From Diphasiastrum complanatum (taxonomy: Eukaryota > Streptophyta > Lycopodiopsida > Lycopodiales > Lycopodiaceae), in contig CM055096.1 of assembly GCA_029204225.1 (NCBI GenBank), positions 2,490,662-2,554,661 on the forward strand: a stretch of DNA of 64,000 nucleotides. The letters run 5' to 3'. Both the position numbers and the translations under genes were made by a program. Positions 10,587 through 25,500 of this stretch are shown here, in pieces (positions within the stretch are counted from its first letter, which is position 1; each line of letters starts with the position of its first letter). The notes beneath the pieces were generated by a model that was not told the origin of the DNA, searched no databases, and saw only the letters and a list, made by a program, of their open reading frames with translations.

Positions 10587-13500
10587 ATGAAGATGCAGGC
10601 GGAAAGCAAATTGCAAGCGGCGAATGAGAGACTTCGAAAGCAGTCAGAAGCGTGCCAGCACATTGCAAGAATACGGTCTGAAAGATTCGGTATCGGCAAG
10701 CCACAGGGTCAGGAAAATCCGCTCGCTGCAACTTTGCATAAGACAGTGACATTGCTCTCAGAAGCACTGTACCAGAAGGAGTCTCATTTTATACTAGAGC
10801 TTATTCAGGTAGTTCACTGAACTGTAATAATCGGAGTTAGCCTTTAAACACTTGGCATCATCAAAGTAGGTTATTGCTGCGGCCTTATTCTCTATCTTTG
10901 CTGCATGTCTGAGATGAAAATTGTTTGGAGCACTTTTCTTCCCTGTGAATGCGACTGAGAAGAAGTGAAGACTGTATAAAGTATTGCACTGTTGTTTGAA
11001 AGTTGTGTGTATTGTCTAGAATTATTACTGCGGGAGCAGCGTCCAAGCTGTAGAGATCAACGTCGCACTTAATTTGTAAACATTATGATACTGTAGCAGT
11101 TACATGCTTAAGTTTTTGATGGTCTTTTCCCAATTGAGCTCCTGTTAGAAGAATTTTAGCAGCTACATTTTTGCCCTTTCGCATTGTAGGAGCGCTACTG
11201 CTTTTGCTCTCTTATACACATAAAATGCATCAAACATTTCTGTCCCTTCAACACCACATGTGAAAAAATTTGTTCAGCAAGTACGATAGCAAGAAACATA
11301 TTTCTTTGTCTTTTCTCCCCATTTTACCTGGAATCCTTTCAGTTTCCGATTCTCTTTAAACTAGTCATATTTGCCAAGCTCTTTCTTCCACTACCCGTTA
11401 TTTTTCCCTTTGAATTATTGGAGTGCTTATCCAGCTCAGTAAGGTGGGGCGACGGTTGCCTCCCACCTGCCCTCAGAAACTTGAGTAACTGAATTTGCTG
11501 CTCCACTTACCGTCAGCTAACAACTCCATGTTTTCAGTTTCATAGTGTCAACTGAATGAAGCATTTTTTGTAAGAGGGTAATTATGCCCTTTGCTAACTG
11601 AGCTCTTTGGTTGCCTACACCATGTCTCCCGCTCTTCTTCCTCTGCACTTCCAACTCTCACTGAGCCTCGTCCTCTGCTTTCTACACACCTGAGCTAGCA
11701 CTTAAGTTTCCCGAACATTCAAATCCAACAGAACAACATAGCTACAGATTTTTGCAGAATTCATGTGCAACAGAATTCAAATAAAACAGAATGACATAGC
11801 AACAGAGAATTGTTTAAAGCAAGCCAGAACCTTCTTGCTTGCTGGTAGAGATTAAACATCACTTACATGCTCGTATTCAAGGCAACAGATTTTGAAGATA
11901 AAAAGCACTTGTTTTTTTGCCTCAAGAAAAACAACCGGGTTCATTTCTTTGAATTGACAGGTTATTGATCATCCTTAGAAAATCAATATGAAGTCTTCTG
12001 AAGTGAAGCAGGTTTCTTCAAGGAAGATGGATGTACACTAGTTGGGAAGTTTGCATATGAGAATAAATAGATGTCTTGATGAGATGCGTTCTAAGTTGGA
12101 AAGTTGTTTGGGGCAAGTGACTCTATGATAGAGGCAGGAGATTCCATGGAGAAGATAATGCCAAGTACTTTGTGTGAGAAAGTATTTGAGGGGGAATATC
12201 AATTACTTTGTGTGAGGAAGCATTGTATACATTTTATCTTTCTATTGGGGATGCTCTATTACTTGCATATTTGGTTGGGTTCATGGATGACATTCTATTT
12301 GTATCATTGTTGGAGAGTGGTTGGAATGCAAACATGAAGTGTACATCCAGGGGGAGTAGTTCAATAAAATCCATCAAGTCCATCACACATGGTAACTTAT
12401 GAAAGTACCAGGAGAATTGAAGTGGATTCAATTCAAGGAATCGACACAGAAGTGGAGCCAACTACTTATGAAATACAAGTTTCTAACTGTTGATGTATGA
12501 GATTTGTTGTTGACATTTATAGATCTATTTCCTACTTATGGTTATCATGGTGGTATTATGGTAATCAAAGAGGTTTACATGAATGTTGGTGAGATCCTTT
12601 GTGGTAGCTTGAAAGATATTCAAAAAGACCAAGGGAGTCAATCTTCAAGCAAAGTTCAAAGTTCTCAGGGTTAAGGCAAAGGTTATCATGTCTACATTAT
12701 TTGATTCAGAGGGAGTCAAAGTTCTTTGATTCAAAGGAAGTCAAGGAATCCGGTGATATGTTGCACTCATGGTGGTCACACATAGACATTAAAGGGACAT
12801 GAAGACATTAAAGCAAGAAATTGGGAGTCATATGAAGCAGGTTCATATAAAAAGGATCGACATTCAAAGGAATTCTACATCATCATACAAGGGAAATTCT
12901 ACATCGTGTAAATTGTACTGAAGACATTGAGATCAGAGTTGATCGTGGATTTTACATCAGAATTGAGGATCTTCATTATGTGGGCTACATGGAGAATACA
13001 CATGCATACTTGTGCTATGCATAAGTCTTGACAATGTAAACGTTAAGGGGGTGTGCTAGAGTTAATGTTCACATTATTACCCCTAATGTTGGATTAATTA
13101 GGATAATTGGGCCATGGCTGTGTGCTAATTCCTCTCATGTGTTTGGCTATTGTTTCATCACAATAGGAATCTTGTCTTGGGTTACTTGTATGAGCAAGTC
13201 AGTTTTCTAACAGAAACACCATTGAACATGAATAACTTTGGTTCTTTAGAGGTCTATAAACATAGCTGAACCTTACTGGCCAAGCAAGTTAGACAGTTTA
13301 GATTTGATAGATGATTCTAGTCTGTTTTATTAGGTTCACAAGGCTATACCAGAACTCTTGTTTCAGTCTATCAGTTTTCTTCTACAGAATTTCTTGGGGA
13401 ATGGTGCCCAAGTTTTTGGTGGAGGTAGTAAAATTTTGATCAACAGCTGTTTGTGTATAACTAACCACCAAATAAGAAGATACAGTCAGGATGTTTTTAA

Positions 13501-16500
13501 ATTTGAACAACGGAAATGCGTCAAAGAGACCCCAAACAGCATCATTGACTTCTTCTGAAAGACTTATCAAACGTGCAAATTGCTGGACAATGAATTTGTA
13601 ATAGTGACGAATTTCTATGCAGAATGCTGAAGATAATACTTATCCAGAAAACCATTCTCGATATATGAACTTTTTTTTGATGAGGGGAGATCCCCTTGTC
13701 AACGAGAGCAGCAGGGAAACTGGAAACTGGGAAACTGACAACGATGCTGCTGATTATACACTGGTTGTAATCAACAATGAAGTTGGTTTCCTTTCTCAGC
13801 ATGTTGATGCTCTTTGCAGTGCCGGCTCCTCCACCAAAAAGAGCTCCTTAAAAGGGTAAGGTTTGTTCTCTGCATTTTCACTACGTGCTACTGATCCTTC
13901 AAAATCTTGTTTCTGAGGCATATGTTTCAACTTGTTCAGGAGCAACTATATTGGGGAAATGGGCATAGGTTTCAAGAGTGTCTTCATGGTGAGCAGAAGA
14001 CCATGTATTATAAGCAATGGTTATTGTTTCAGGTATTATGACTAATGCTCCTATCTTTTAAGAAGCTTGCTCTGTTTATTGCTCACAGAAAACTGTCCTC
14101 TAGTACACATATTACACCTGCACCTCCCACACTTGGAGTGTTGATGATGTGAGAAGGGATTTTGAGGGTTTTAATTTGTCCCATGCATGGTATACCTGAT
14201 GGTCTAAGGCCTTCTAGGTGGACTCAGTAAAATATAAGGATTGCTTGTCTTGCTTATTTTTTCTGGGATTGGAACTCCTAAGCTTAAGCATCTTGGAGAT
14301 GCAATTATTAATTTGTTTTGTGGAGTCTATGATTTACAATTATTCCATGTTCTAATATTCTTCATGTCACTTATGATGTCAAAAAAGTTCTTCAGGTCCA
14401 ATAACCAGTTACCAGTCCAAGAGGCCATTAAAAAAATTGAAAATTTCAATTTCTAGCAACCATAAGTTCTTTGAATTTGGGTCTTTATTTGCCAAGCTAA
14501 GTTGTTATTTGGTAGAAAGTTAATCATACTGGTTGTCATAGGCTTGAGGCACCTTGCAGATGACAAGAAATACCTGTGTGGCCAGGTTTGATGAGGAGCC
14601 GGATGCTGACATTAATCTTGGTTACATTGTGCCATATTGGATTGAAAAGCTGAATTTGTCATTCCGGAAGAAGCTTAAAAGTTTAGAAGATAATACATGC
14701 ATTCTTCTTCCACTCAAGAAGGGACGATTCAATTATGTGCAACGACAATTGGAGGAGATTCTTCCTGAAACTATTCTCTTTTTGCAAAAACTTGATAAGC
14801 TTCTTGTTTGTGATCAGACTGGTTTGAAGCAACAGCCAGAGGTATATTTAGTTCAAACAGCTCCAAGCTTGTTCTTTTATTCTAGAAATGTAACAATAAT
14901 CTTATGTAGCAATGGGTTTTTTGTTTGCTTGCATGATCAAGGGTATGACAATTCTTAAAGCTACATAAATCACAGCTGTGTAATCTGGTTCAAAGGGATA
15001 GTGACCTATTTTTGAGCTAATATCTGTTATATCCACTGTACAATGCTAAAAATTGTTCAACTCATGGCTCAATGACAGGATAATGCTATGGCAGTAACTC
15101 GTGAAATTTTGGGAAATGGTATCATAAGACTTAGATCAAGAAAGAAATCGGAGGTTTATTATTTCCTGTTCAAAGGGGAATTTCCAGTTTTTGAGAATGT
15201 GTTGGAGGAGAAGCGCCATGGCGTGAAGACATGGACCATAACATTGGCATTTCCTCTGGATGGTCTACCAAATGCTTCTCATTCCATTTTTTCATTTTTA
15301 CCTACTGAGGTATCTCTCCCACCTTAAAATTAGATCACTCAAAATCATGTTCAGCATATGACGTGATCAATCACCTTTCACTTGATTTTTTTCCTATCTT
15401 CTCAGTTATGGCCTTGAAGTTGAAGATGGGAGAAAAGTCTAACTTTTGGATTTTAGTCGATTCTGTGAGGAGTCAGCTTGTTTGAGTCTATCAAACATAA
15501 CTTGTTTACTAGATTGTTCTGGAAAGACATATATATCGATTTGATTGTTTTGGTCTGTAGGTGGAGAGCGGATGGCCCTTTTTGGTTAATGCAGATTTTG
15601 TGCTGGTGGCTTCAAGAGAGACTTTTCATGTTAATAGATCATGGAATCAGGGTATTTTGGCTTGCATGGTTGAGACTTTTGTTCATGGTTATCTTGCACT
15701 GCAAGCAAGTGAAGATGCTCTGTCAAGGCTTCCTTCCAAGTACAGCATTCTTAGTTTTATACCCACTTTTTCACACTTTGCGGCCTTAGAACCTTTTCGT
15801 CAGGACATGGTGAAAAAGCTTTCCTCTCTGGAGGTTGTGCCTGTTTCATCAATTTATCATTCCAAACAGAGTCCGGTGATAACTGATCAAACTGGTGCAG
15901 TATCAGGAGAGAGCTGCAAAATGCAATTCTGCTCAGCTGACAAAGCAAGATTTGTAGACAAGCAGTTTTTGGAAATTGTCTATGAAGCTAAAGCTGAGGG
16001 CCTTTCTTTGCCCGGTCCTCTGGCATATGTTTCTAATATTTACGTTGTTGATGACATTGTTAAGGAGAAGCATTATGAACAACTCAGATGTCTTGGAGTT
16101 GGACACTTAAACATTCAGGAGTATGCTGCTTGTGTTCTAGATCGTGAGTGGTGCCTGAGGCTTTCTGATCGTCTGTATGTGAAGCTGCTCAGATTTCTCA
16201 TGCAAGGGTGAAAATACTCAACACAATGGCACTCAACTGTCTTTCTTGTTATTCTGAATATAAGACTTCTGATGTAAGGTTTTACATTGTTATTAAGGTG
16301 TTAAATTTAGTTTTACAATGACCTGATTGTTGAGAGTGAGCCAAGACGATGATAGTGAAACAAGGATATCTGTGTGTTTGTCAAGGTTCACTGCAGACCA
16401 GCAAATTATATACCTGGAGAAGCCTTTTGTTCGGGTTTATCGAGAAGACATGTCTATTGATCTCTCATGTTGCACCCTGAAGTACCCTGTGTATTTTCCT

Positions 16501-19500
16501 CAAAGTGATAGTGAGAAGTGGCTTTTTGAACAAGTTCATAGTCTGCAGCATTTGGCACCGATACAAATTCTACCAGAAAGGTGACCAGCGGTGAAAGCTA
16601 TTCTGCTGGAATATGGGAAAACGGTTTCAATAAAGTTACAATTTTGAGTCCTGCTGCTTTGATCTCCCTAAATTTTACATGTTTTGCCATTTTTTTGAAC
16701 TCACTTTATTTTGTGCTTTTGTGCCCCTCAGCATATATCAACTGATTAGAGCTGAAGCTGATGGGAAACAATTGCTAAACTGGCTCCAACATACTGTACA
16801 CGTGAATGAGCTTACTGTGCAATCTTATGCACAACAACTGCTCCAGGTATGTAGAACCTGGCAGGCTCTTCTCTGGGGGTACAATCTTCAGATGTTCCTG
16901 CCAACAGTTGTTGCTCAGCATTTGATGTCTCCAAATTGATCCTTTAGGTCTAAGTTCTGCTTCTAACTCGAACAGATGCCCTTCAGCTATCTGATCAGTT
17001 GAAAGAATGTACAATGCTGCTATAGCCTTCTCTGGGTTTAGAAAGTTGTACATGGACTTTGATTAATTCATAATACTTTGTAATCTGATAAGCTGTGCTA
17101 TTGTTTTCCCACAGGCTATCCAATCTAATAATGACATCAAATCTGTTTTCAAGGTGACAGAGTTTTTGCGTTTAGCACTTGATAAGAAGCTGCTCTCCTT
17201 GGGTGAGGCAGTAGACTTGAAGTCTCTTCCAATTGTATCGGAAACAAAACTCGTCATTCATCGTAAGCCCAAGAATTTGAAGAAAACTTTGCTGCTTCCG
17301 AGGTCTGGAAGTGAATGGCCTCTCTTGCTGGATGATGCTGATCCACGAAACAAGCTATTTATAAAGCTTTCCCCATTGTATATGGAAAACTGGCTCCCAA
17401 ATGTTTCCGTAAAAGGGTTTGCTTGGCAACAACATTTGCATAATGTACAACCATCTGTTGAGGATTGGCAGGCTCGTATAGCATTCCTAAGGCATCATTT
17501 TGGTGCTAAGGATTTGTTAGATATTGATCCTCATCCTACATGGGCGCTTTTAGCTGTTGAAAAGGGCCTCTCTTCAAAACAAGCAAGTTTGCTGATAAAG
17601 TGGATTGCAAAGCTTTGTGCATGTAAATCTGAGGCTACTGGTCCCAGAGGCCACACTAATTCGGCTACAGAGTGCACTCAACTGCAGTCATCTGTGTTTA
17701 TGAAGACATTGAAGGCTAATGCATGGTTACCAACCACTCATGGGTATAAGAAACCTGAGCAAACTTTTATCAGAACACCTGCACTTGATGCAGCATTTGG
17801 GTAAATGTTTCTGCAGCCCTCAAAAGGTGTTTTTTCTACTTAAGAAGCTAGATGCTGTTGGTATTTGTATGTGCTAGATCATTTTAGTTATTTATTTTCG
17901 ACAATGATAATGTGTATAATATAAATTTTCTGTGACAGTGATTTGCTACCGTACATTGCACCAGAGGCAATACCTGATGAGAAAGAGCTCTTCGTAGCTT
18001 TGCAGTTTTTGGGCCTAAAACAAGAAGTCTCAGTAGGAAATATTTTGGAGATATTGAAGAAAAGTTTTAGTGAGCCTGCCACAAAGACAAATCTAGTGAC
18101 AGTAGAGCGTCTTTTTAAGTATCTACAGAACAATATACATGAGCACCAGACTGAATTTTTGTTTCTAATTTGGGTGCCAAAGGGTGTTTGCAATCACTCA
18201 GATGCTTCTTGGTTGGTTCCCAGTGACTGTATCTGGGATGATCCAAGCTCTCTATTTCAGGGGAAGCACGCAATTCTGTCAAGAATATATGACAGATCTT
18301 TGGAAGGATGGTTTAAAAGGCTTGGGGTTGTTTTAGAGCCAGGTGTTGACTTATACCTAAACAAATGGTTAGAGATTTGTCAAACATCACTTACTACAGA
18401 GAAGCTAGTGAGCGAAGTCTCTCAAGTAGTTGCTGAGAAGATATGGAGCAAAATTGCACTGCATGTTGATGCCGTGAGGCAACAGAAAGGGAAGCTGGAA
18501 AATTCAAATCACAATATTAAGCTGCCGACTACTTTGATTTCTTCTTTGACCATGATGTTGAATGGAGATGATCATGAAGCAGAAAAAGAAGACCAAAGCT
18601 CTACCTTTAAGGAGAGATGCCAGGAAGACAATCCAACGTTGTTGCTGAAGTCAGCCAATGAAGTTTTCATTTCAGATGATCTATATCTGGAGAAGGTGAG
18701 TCTGTCTATGCCAATGTACTTTTGCCTTTGTTTTCAGATTTGTGAATCATGATTTGCTATACTCATTCATGACAAGAGCGAAAAGGGGGAAACAGAGGTA
18801 TGCTAGTGAATCATTAGAAACATTGCAATGTGCGATGGGCTTATTCTTCCAGTTTGTGACTACTTCACAGGATACCATGCTGCTCTAGCATGAAACATAA
18901 TCTAATGTATTCATTTCCATGTTAATAGCTGTTCCTTCTATAGGCACCTTGTTAAGTGCAGAGCTTGTGAAAGGACAAGGTAGCAGAATCTTCTGCACAC
19001 TTCTCTTCAAGATTCAAAATGCATATTTCGCCTAAGCAATAATTGAAAAGAAATATGACATTTCAGCTCAACATTTTGTGTTGCTTGATATTTCATGAGT
19101 GGCTAAACAGATCATTCCACCTTGAAGCTATTGTGCAGGACATAGGTTACTTCTTGTCTGGAGAGTTCCAGTAATGAGGAAAGATGAACTAAATTTAGCA
19201 AGATTCTCTTTTTGAAGAGCATTGCCTCTTTCAAGGTTGACTTTCTCATAAAAATATGCAATTAAAACTATAGCCCTTAAATGAAAAATTTCCACCTTTT
19301 GATAGATCCTGTTGGGGAATATGACCTTTGCCGTTTCACCTTCAGTAGTCAAATAGTTTTGATTGAGAAACCTTGAATTACAACCCTGACTAGTTGGTGG
19401 GTCATTAGGATGGTTGATAAATCGACTAGTTATACTTAGGAGACTAAGGATGGAACTCCTATTTCAGTTTGAAGGGGTTGTCCATGAAGTCAAATAAGAG

Positions 19501-22500
19501 TATGTAACTTTTTTAACAAAATTTCAGTGTGCAGCATAAAAGAACCCACGAGTAGTGTTTGAACATGATTGGTCACGAAGTACGGGTTTCATTTTGAGTC
19601 AGAAGTCCATTTCAATCAAGTGTTGTGTGTCAGGCTGTTGGTAACAATCTTTTATATGTAATTAATGGTGGAGAACTTGCTGACTCTCCTTCGGCCCAAG
19701 ACTTATCCTCAACCAAAACTCCCTACATTTAGTTCCCCAGTTGTTAGTTCTCCTCCACCTTAAAAAAAAGCATAATTCATCCCTTGTGGACTATTTCAAG
19801 AAGATTGATCTTCTGGTTAATTAAATGGTAATGAGCTGAAATATGGACTTGCCAAATCTGAAGTCTACTTTAATATGCATTGTAAGAGTGATACACGAAA
19901 ATTCAAGTAAAAACCATGCATATGTATGGTTGTGCTTCCACCTGGCAGAGGACTCAGAAATAAAACAGCTTAAAGCGTACACGCATAGACTTTCCGATTG
20001 CGAAGGTTTAGGGACAACTATCATTGTTCTAGGTTTGCTCACAAAGCAAGAGTATATGTTCCATTGACTACAATGGACAGGTACCCTCTGAGAGTAAAGT
20101 GATGGGTTCACAAAGCTATCATACATTGTTCTGGATTTTATAGTTCTCGACACCATTTCTCATTACAATGCAGGATTGCATGGTACTTTCCAATGCAAGC
20201 TGTGACATAGCTTCATTCGTCTATACTTGAGAAGGCCATCTCGCTTGGAGCATAAGTATGTTGATTCATAGTGCTCCAACTCACGTCTAGTGGCCATTTA
20301 TCACCATCATGGTGTGTGTTTTTCTACCACTTATTATTGTGGTTGGTCATGTGTTGTTCTTTCACAACCTACATTATTGATATTCCTCATGTGAGACAAC
20401 TAATGTATGAACAAAGAATCTATGTTTAAATGCAAGATCCTATACCATTGGGCTAAGATTGTAAGCAACCTCCAATTGCTACAACTGCTCTTCATGTATT
20501 TGAGCCTTGAGGTTGATGACGATGACTTAAAGCTTTATGCTCACACTATTGTTGTAAGTCACTAGGCGTGACATTTGTAATAGTGAAGGTTGCCATGCGC
20601 TCTTACTTATGCCACTGGAGATGGTTGAGTGCGACCCCGACAATTTGATTGAGAGTTTGGGTTGTAGGTGAGAGTTTAGTGCATTGGCAAATACATGTAT
20701 GACACATTCTCATGAGTAGCTGAATTATCTCTCATGTGCATTACATGTCATGAGGAGCATAGTTGCCAGGGAACGGGAATGAAATGGGAACATGACCGTT
20801 GGGAACGGGAATGTTTTCGAGAACCTGGGAACGTGGGAATGCCATGTCCTTAAATATAAGTTTGAAACAGTGCTCAGGAAAACCCGCAAAGTGTAGGAAT
20901 GGAACCGCCCTTATTTCTCAAAAACGAGGATCTTGATACTTTTGATGGGTTCTTATCTAGGCATGTGAACCCTTTTATGGGTAAAAAACTGAGAAGCTGG
21001 GAACGATATTTTTGGCAAGAAGTTCTCATGTTATAAGATTTCATATTCTCAATTTGATGACTAGTTTTGCAATAGATGATTAAACTGAGAGACAATGGAA
21101 AAGATTTTGAAGGTACGTGTGTAATATTCCTACCTTTATTTAGATATTACTTACAACAGTGTTACACATTCCTCTACTTAGCTTGGTACATAATGTAAAA
21201 CCTAGGCTTTCAATTCAAGGTTAAGAAAATGGTTACCATTATAGAGCTCTAGATAATCATCAACATGTGCTACATATATTTCAAAATTCACTGTTGCTTG
21301 TAGAAAGTTGAAGCTTAACACCAAATTATTGTCAACAGAATCACAAGTGCACATGACAATGTTGAATGGACATAATTCAAACTTCACAAACTAGATAGTA
21401 GATTCCATGTTCCAGCTTCAACTTAACATTGTACTCTATGACTTATTCATGATCCATCATCAAACAGTACACCAGGTAAACATTTGAATACAAATCAGAA
21501 CATTGAAAAGCAAAACCAAAGAATTGTTGATGTTTAGCACAATAAAATAACTATTCAAAGTCAAAGAATCATTCCCCCCCAAGGTCCGATCCTTTCGTAG
21601 TTTAATTGGACTCGAATGATTCATTGACAAATAGCGATTCGTTCGCCAACAAATCGAGGTTCATGGAAATCTCTTAAAAAACAAATGGAGAACATTTTCC
21701 ATGAACCTATAAAAGTACCTTGCGCCATCCATTCACTACTTAATTGGTGGGGAACGAGAGTTAACTGACTCTAGATCCAAAGTTCCCGACCTTATGGAGC
21801 TTCTAATGCAAGGATTAGCAGATTTTGTCGCAAGTTGAATATCAATTGTCATAGGCGTTTCAATGTGACAAGGAGAGGGAGTCCTAGAAATGTAGATCAT
21901 CAAGGATGACTGCCAAAAGATGTCTCACTCACGTCTTTTGTACATAAATTGACAATAGAAGGCAATAACTTATGCAGAAAAATAAAGAATGGGCCTCATG
22001 CTAGATTTCACACTTATATATCGAGCATCAAATTAAATACCTTGTGTACATGTCAAATGGGGTATTCAACCCATACTCGAGTTGTCTTGCCATTGAGATT
22101 TGACAACTGTAGAATGCACAAATTCATTTGTTGCACATTCCTTTGCTATTGGGAAGGGAAATTCATTACAAGGTAGGTATTGACCTCTTCTCTCACTCTC
22201 CTTTTATTCAATCTTGGATTGGCTAAGTCATTCTTTTCCATGATCTGAACTTTAGTGAATATGATGAGTTAAAGATATGATTATGCACAACCATAATCCA
22301 TCTAAGGAAGCAATAGAGATCAATATGAACTTTTGTATATAACTTTCTTTGCGTTGTCAGTTTATCGTTTCAACCACTCTTTTTCTAGATACTTATTAGT
22401 GTCAAACTTGTAGCGTCATCCTTTGGATGTCCTTTTCACTTGATTAAGTACTCAAAAATAATGTTGGCACTATTTTAGGCTCCAAAAGAACTCTACATGA

Positions 22501-25500
22501 AATGTTCTCAACATGGACTAACTCGTCTTAAGAATCCAGCAACACCCCTTCAAGTAGATGCCCTGAGTCCTCTTACATGAAAGACTTGATGCCCTTTAAT
22601 CCTTTCTGTAACAGCTAGCTTATAATCCACATCATGGACTTTTTTATTATTTCAAACGATATACAATACCTTGAAGACAATTATCCTTCCTAGTCAGCAA
22701 CAATTTCTAATCTTTTAGAATTTGCTAGACAACCGATTACATTCCTCAAAACTTTTAAGCTTCACATAGTTTTTGAGCTCTCATGGACATTCTTCCTTGT
22801 GAGTAGCAGTGTTCCATGAATATCATTCAAAATGCAACCTCTTGCACCTTTATCCCTCTTGTTGTTGCTGTAATAGGTGGCAGGTGGCCTTAGCTGAATC
22901 TCACATAAGCATAACCAAGTTGTAGCCCATTGGAGACTGCTTATTATCATTGCGAGCAAACCATAGAAGTAGAAGATGCCTTTCATGCTCCTCTGCCTCA
23001 CAAGTTACATATGCCCTGAGCATATCCTCAATACATTTGTCTACTGTATTAGCAGACATGCAATTCATATTTGAGATATTTGTTCGGGTTAGGGCCAGCT
23101 GGTTTGAGCTAATTTGTTCTATCTTTATTGGTGCCCACCAGCTATGTTATTTGATTAGGGTTTGAGCAAGCTGAAATGATGAAGTGGAAATTTTCCTTAT
23201 TTCCCATGAGAAGTAGGGACTTCATTTGATTGTCTTTGCTCTTTAGTGCTAGCCTGCACTGTGACTTAGTCTGCCCTTCACCTCTGGAGAAGCCATGAAA
23301 ACTCAGGATGTTGGTTTTTGTACAAATATATGAAAGCTAATGGGGACCTGCATGTGACCTGCATGTGTTCTTGGGTGTGGACAAGTTGAGTAGGGGTGTC
23401 ATGGTATTTGGTCCACATTACGCATGATGAAGTCTATGGTTGAAGACTTTGTGGGTGGACTCCATAGGGTTGAAGATTGCACGTCTCCTATGTCATGTCA
23501 CATATTATCCTAGCCATAACATATATCTGAAAAGTATCTGCCTGTTCTGTTGTGACTATTATCCTATACCTTCGATAGCCTTCCATACTGTGAAGTTTCG
23601 TTACTGCTCTCTCAGTGGTTTGTTTTCTATGATCTTCATAGCATTTGTATCTTAGCTGATTTTGAAACTGGATTTAGCTCAATAATTTCTCTACAAAACC
23701 ATGTCATCTGCCTGAAGGGATGCAGAATTCTACCCCTTAATTGCTCCACAACTTATCCTTGGCAGTTCACCTAGCTGGGGACAGTAGAAAAGCATTTTCC
23801 AACCCATATTACCTCTTCCGTTTCAATGCTCTCTACAAACTCTAACAGCACCATGAAATCACTTTTTGTTGGAACTTGGAAGTTTAGTTGTATCAGAAAG
23901 AAGAAAAAGAACAGCTTTCTGTTCATGTGTTGGCAACTACAACACTGTAAAGAAGTTTCTCGTAGATTTAAACTGTCTGCATTTTTTTCTTAGTTTTCAG
24001 ATCTTTTATGAATCCCCTTTTATCTGTTAAGGATTTGGATCTTAAGCTTGAAGGGAGTTACAAGATTTGCACTAGTCAGAACTGTGGAATTGGTTTCTTT
24101 GGCTTGTTGCACAAGGATATACAAGTTTGTTTGTCCGAGGTCTCGTCTTTAAACTGGTGCTTTTGTATAGGTCTTTACAGATAAATATCCTGCACTTCCT
24201 TTAGCATGGCAACCTCCATCTTTGGGGTCAAAGGAGATACAGAGCTTGCATTTGCTGTACAAAGAGCTTGGTGCTCTTTCATTATCAGAAGCTACAAGAA
24301 TGTGTATGATTGAGCCAGTCTCTCTTTCTTCGTCAAGTTTATACCATGATGTTGACTTGGTCCCGTTCCTTGCGAAGCCACTCTTTTTGGTTATTATGGG
24401 ATTTCTCTCTTCTTCTTTAACAGGAGGGTCTCAGTACCAGGACAGACGAGAAATTTTACTTCCTCTCATGCAATCCGAGGAGTTGAATGTGCCAAAGATT
24501 GAGGTCAACTACCAGCTTTATGGTTGTTCTGAATCTAATCAGCCAAAGCTAATGGTTGAAGTATACGGGTCTAAGGCAGCATATTGGAACCGCGAAAAGA
24601 AAGTTCTGTACAGAACTTCACACCTTCCAAAAGCAGCAAATCAAGGTTGGGCATGCCGTAATGTGGATGCAGCAGTTGACCTAGCTCGTTCACTTTCTTC
24701 CGTGCTTCCATGTTCGAATGGGCTTGAGCTTGTACAGAAATTTGAGGAGTTCCTTTTGCCATTTGCTATGCAGGAATTCTGCATCACTTCTGTGCTTCAG
24801 CTGTTGCGCAGCAAAAACATCCGAATCCTTGCATGTGATGAACAGTTCATTGATGATTTTCTCACCGCAAAGTGCCCTGATAACAGAACAATAGGCACGA
24901 ACGAGATTATAACAAAGAAAAAGCGGAAGATATTGCATGATATGTTGGACGCAAAGGAAGAGTATGGAGCTCTTTCAAAGCAACGAAAATCCTTAAAAGC
25001 TATTGATGCAGCAGCGATCACAGACAAGTCTGCCACTCTTACTGAGGCTCAGTTTCCAATTTCAAAAAATGGAAACAAATCTGGAAATGAGAACAGAATT
25101 CAAGACTTGCAAAAAATGGAGAATGGACTTTTAAGTGCGGAGTGCTGGGAGTATCTGAATAAGCTTGGGATCTATCCATCTGTCGACCTTAGTAGCTGGA
25201 TGACACAGCTTAAAAGCATCTTTAGTGGCCGGGCTGGAAATATTACGTTAGCAGCTCGCCTTTCTCCTGATAAGTTAAGCTGTTTAGAATGGTGGATAAA
25301 GGACTGTTTACCCCTAGTGAAAAGCACACTTGGATTCTTAGGATCTACCAACGTTCCCGAGTACCTCGATCACCTGTTATTACTTGCATTTTTACATCCA
25401 TCTTACTTTGGCTCAAGGCAGGCTAGTTATGAGAGATTGGAATATCTAGGGGATGCATGGCTAGGGGCAATTATAGCAACCCGCCTGTTTTTGTTGCACC

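Noticed and set aside
10069-10767. Long minus-strand ORF (232 codons) antisense to the 5' region of the host gene
   Set aside because: Its start overlaps exon 1 of the well-supported gene on the other strand and its end is Arg-Glu repeat from the CT tract. No domain or splice logic.
22762-23001. RNase H-like fragment on the minus strand in intron 10
   Set aside because: Only KGARGCILNDIHGTLL resembles the start of a LINE RNase H; no acidic catalytic residues or neighbouring RT were seen.
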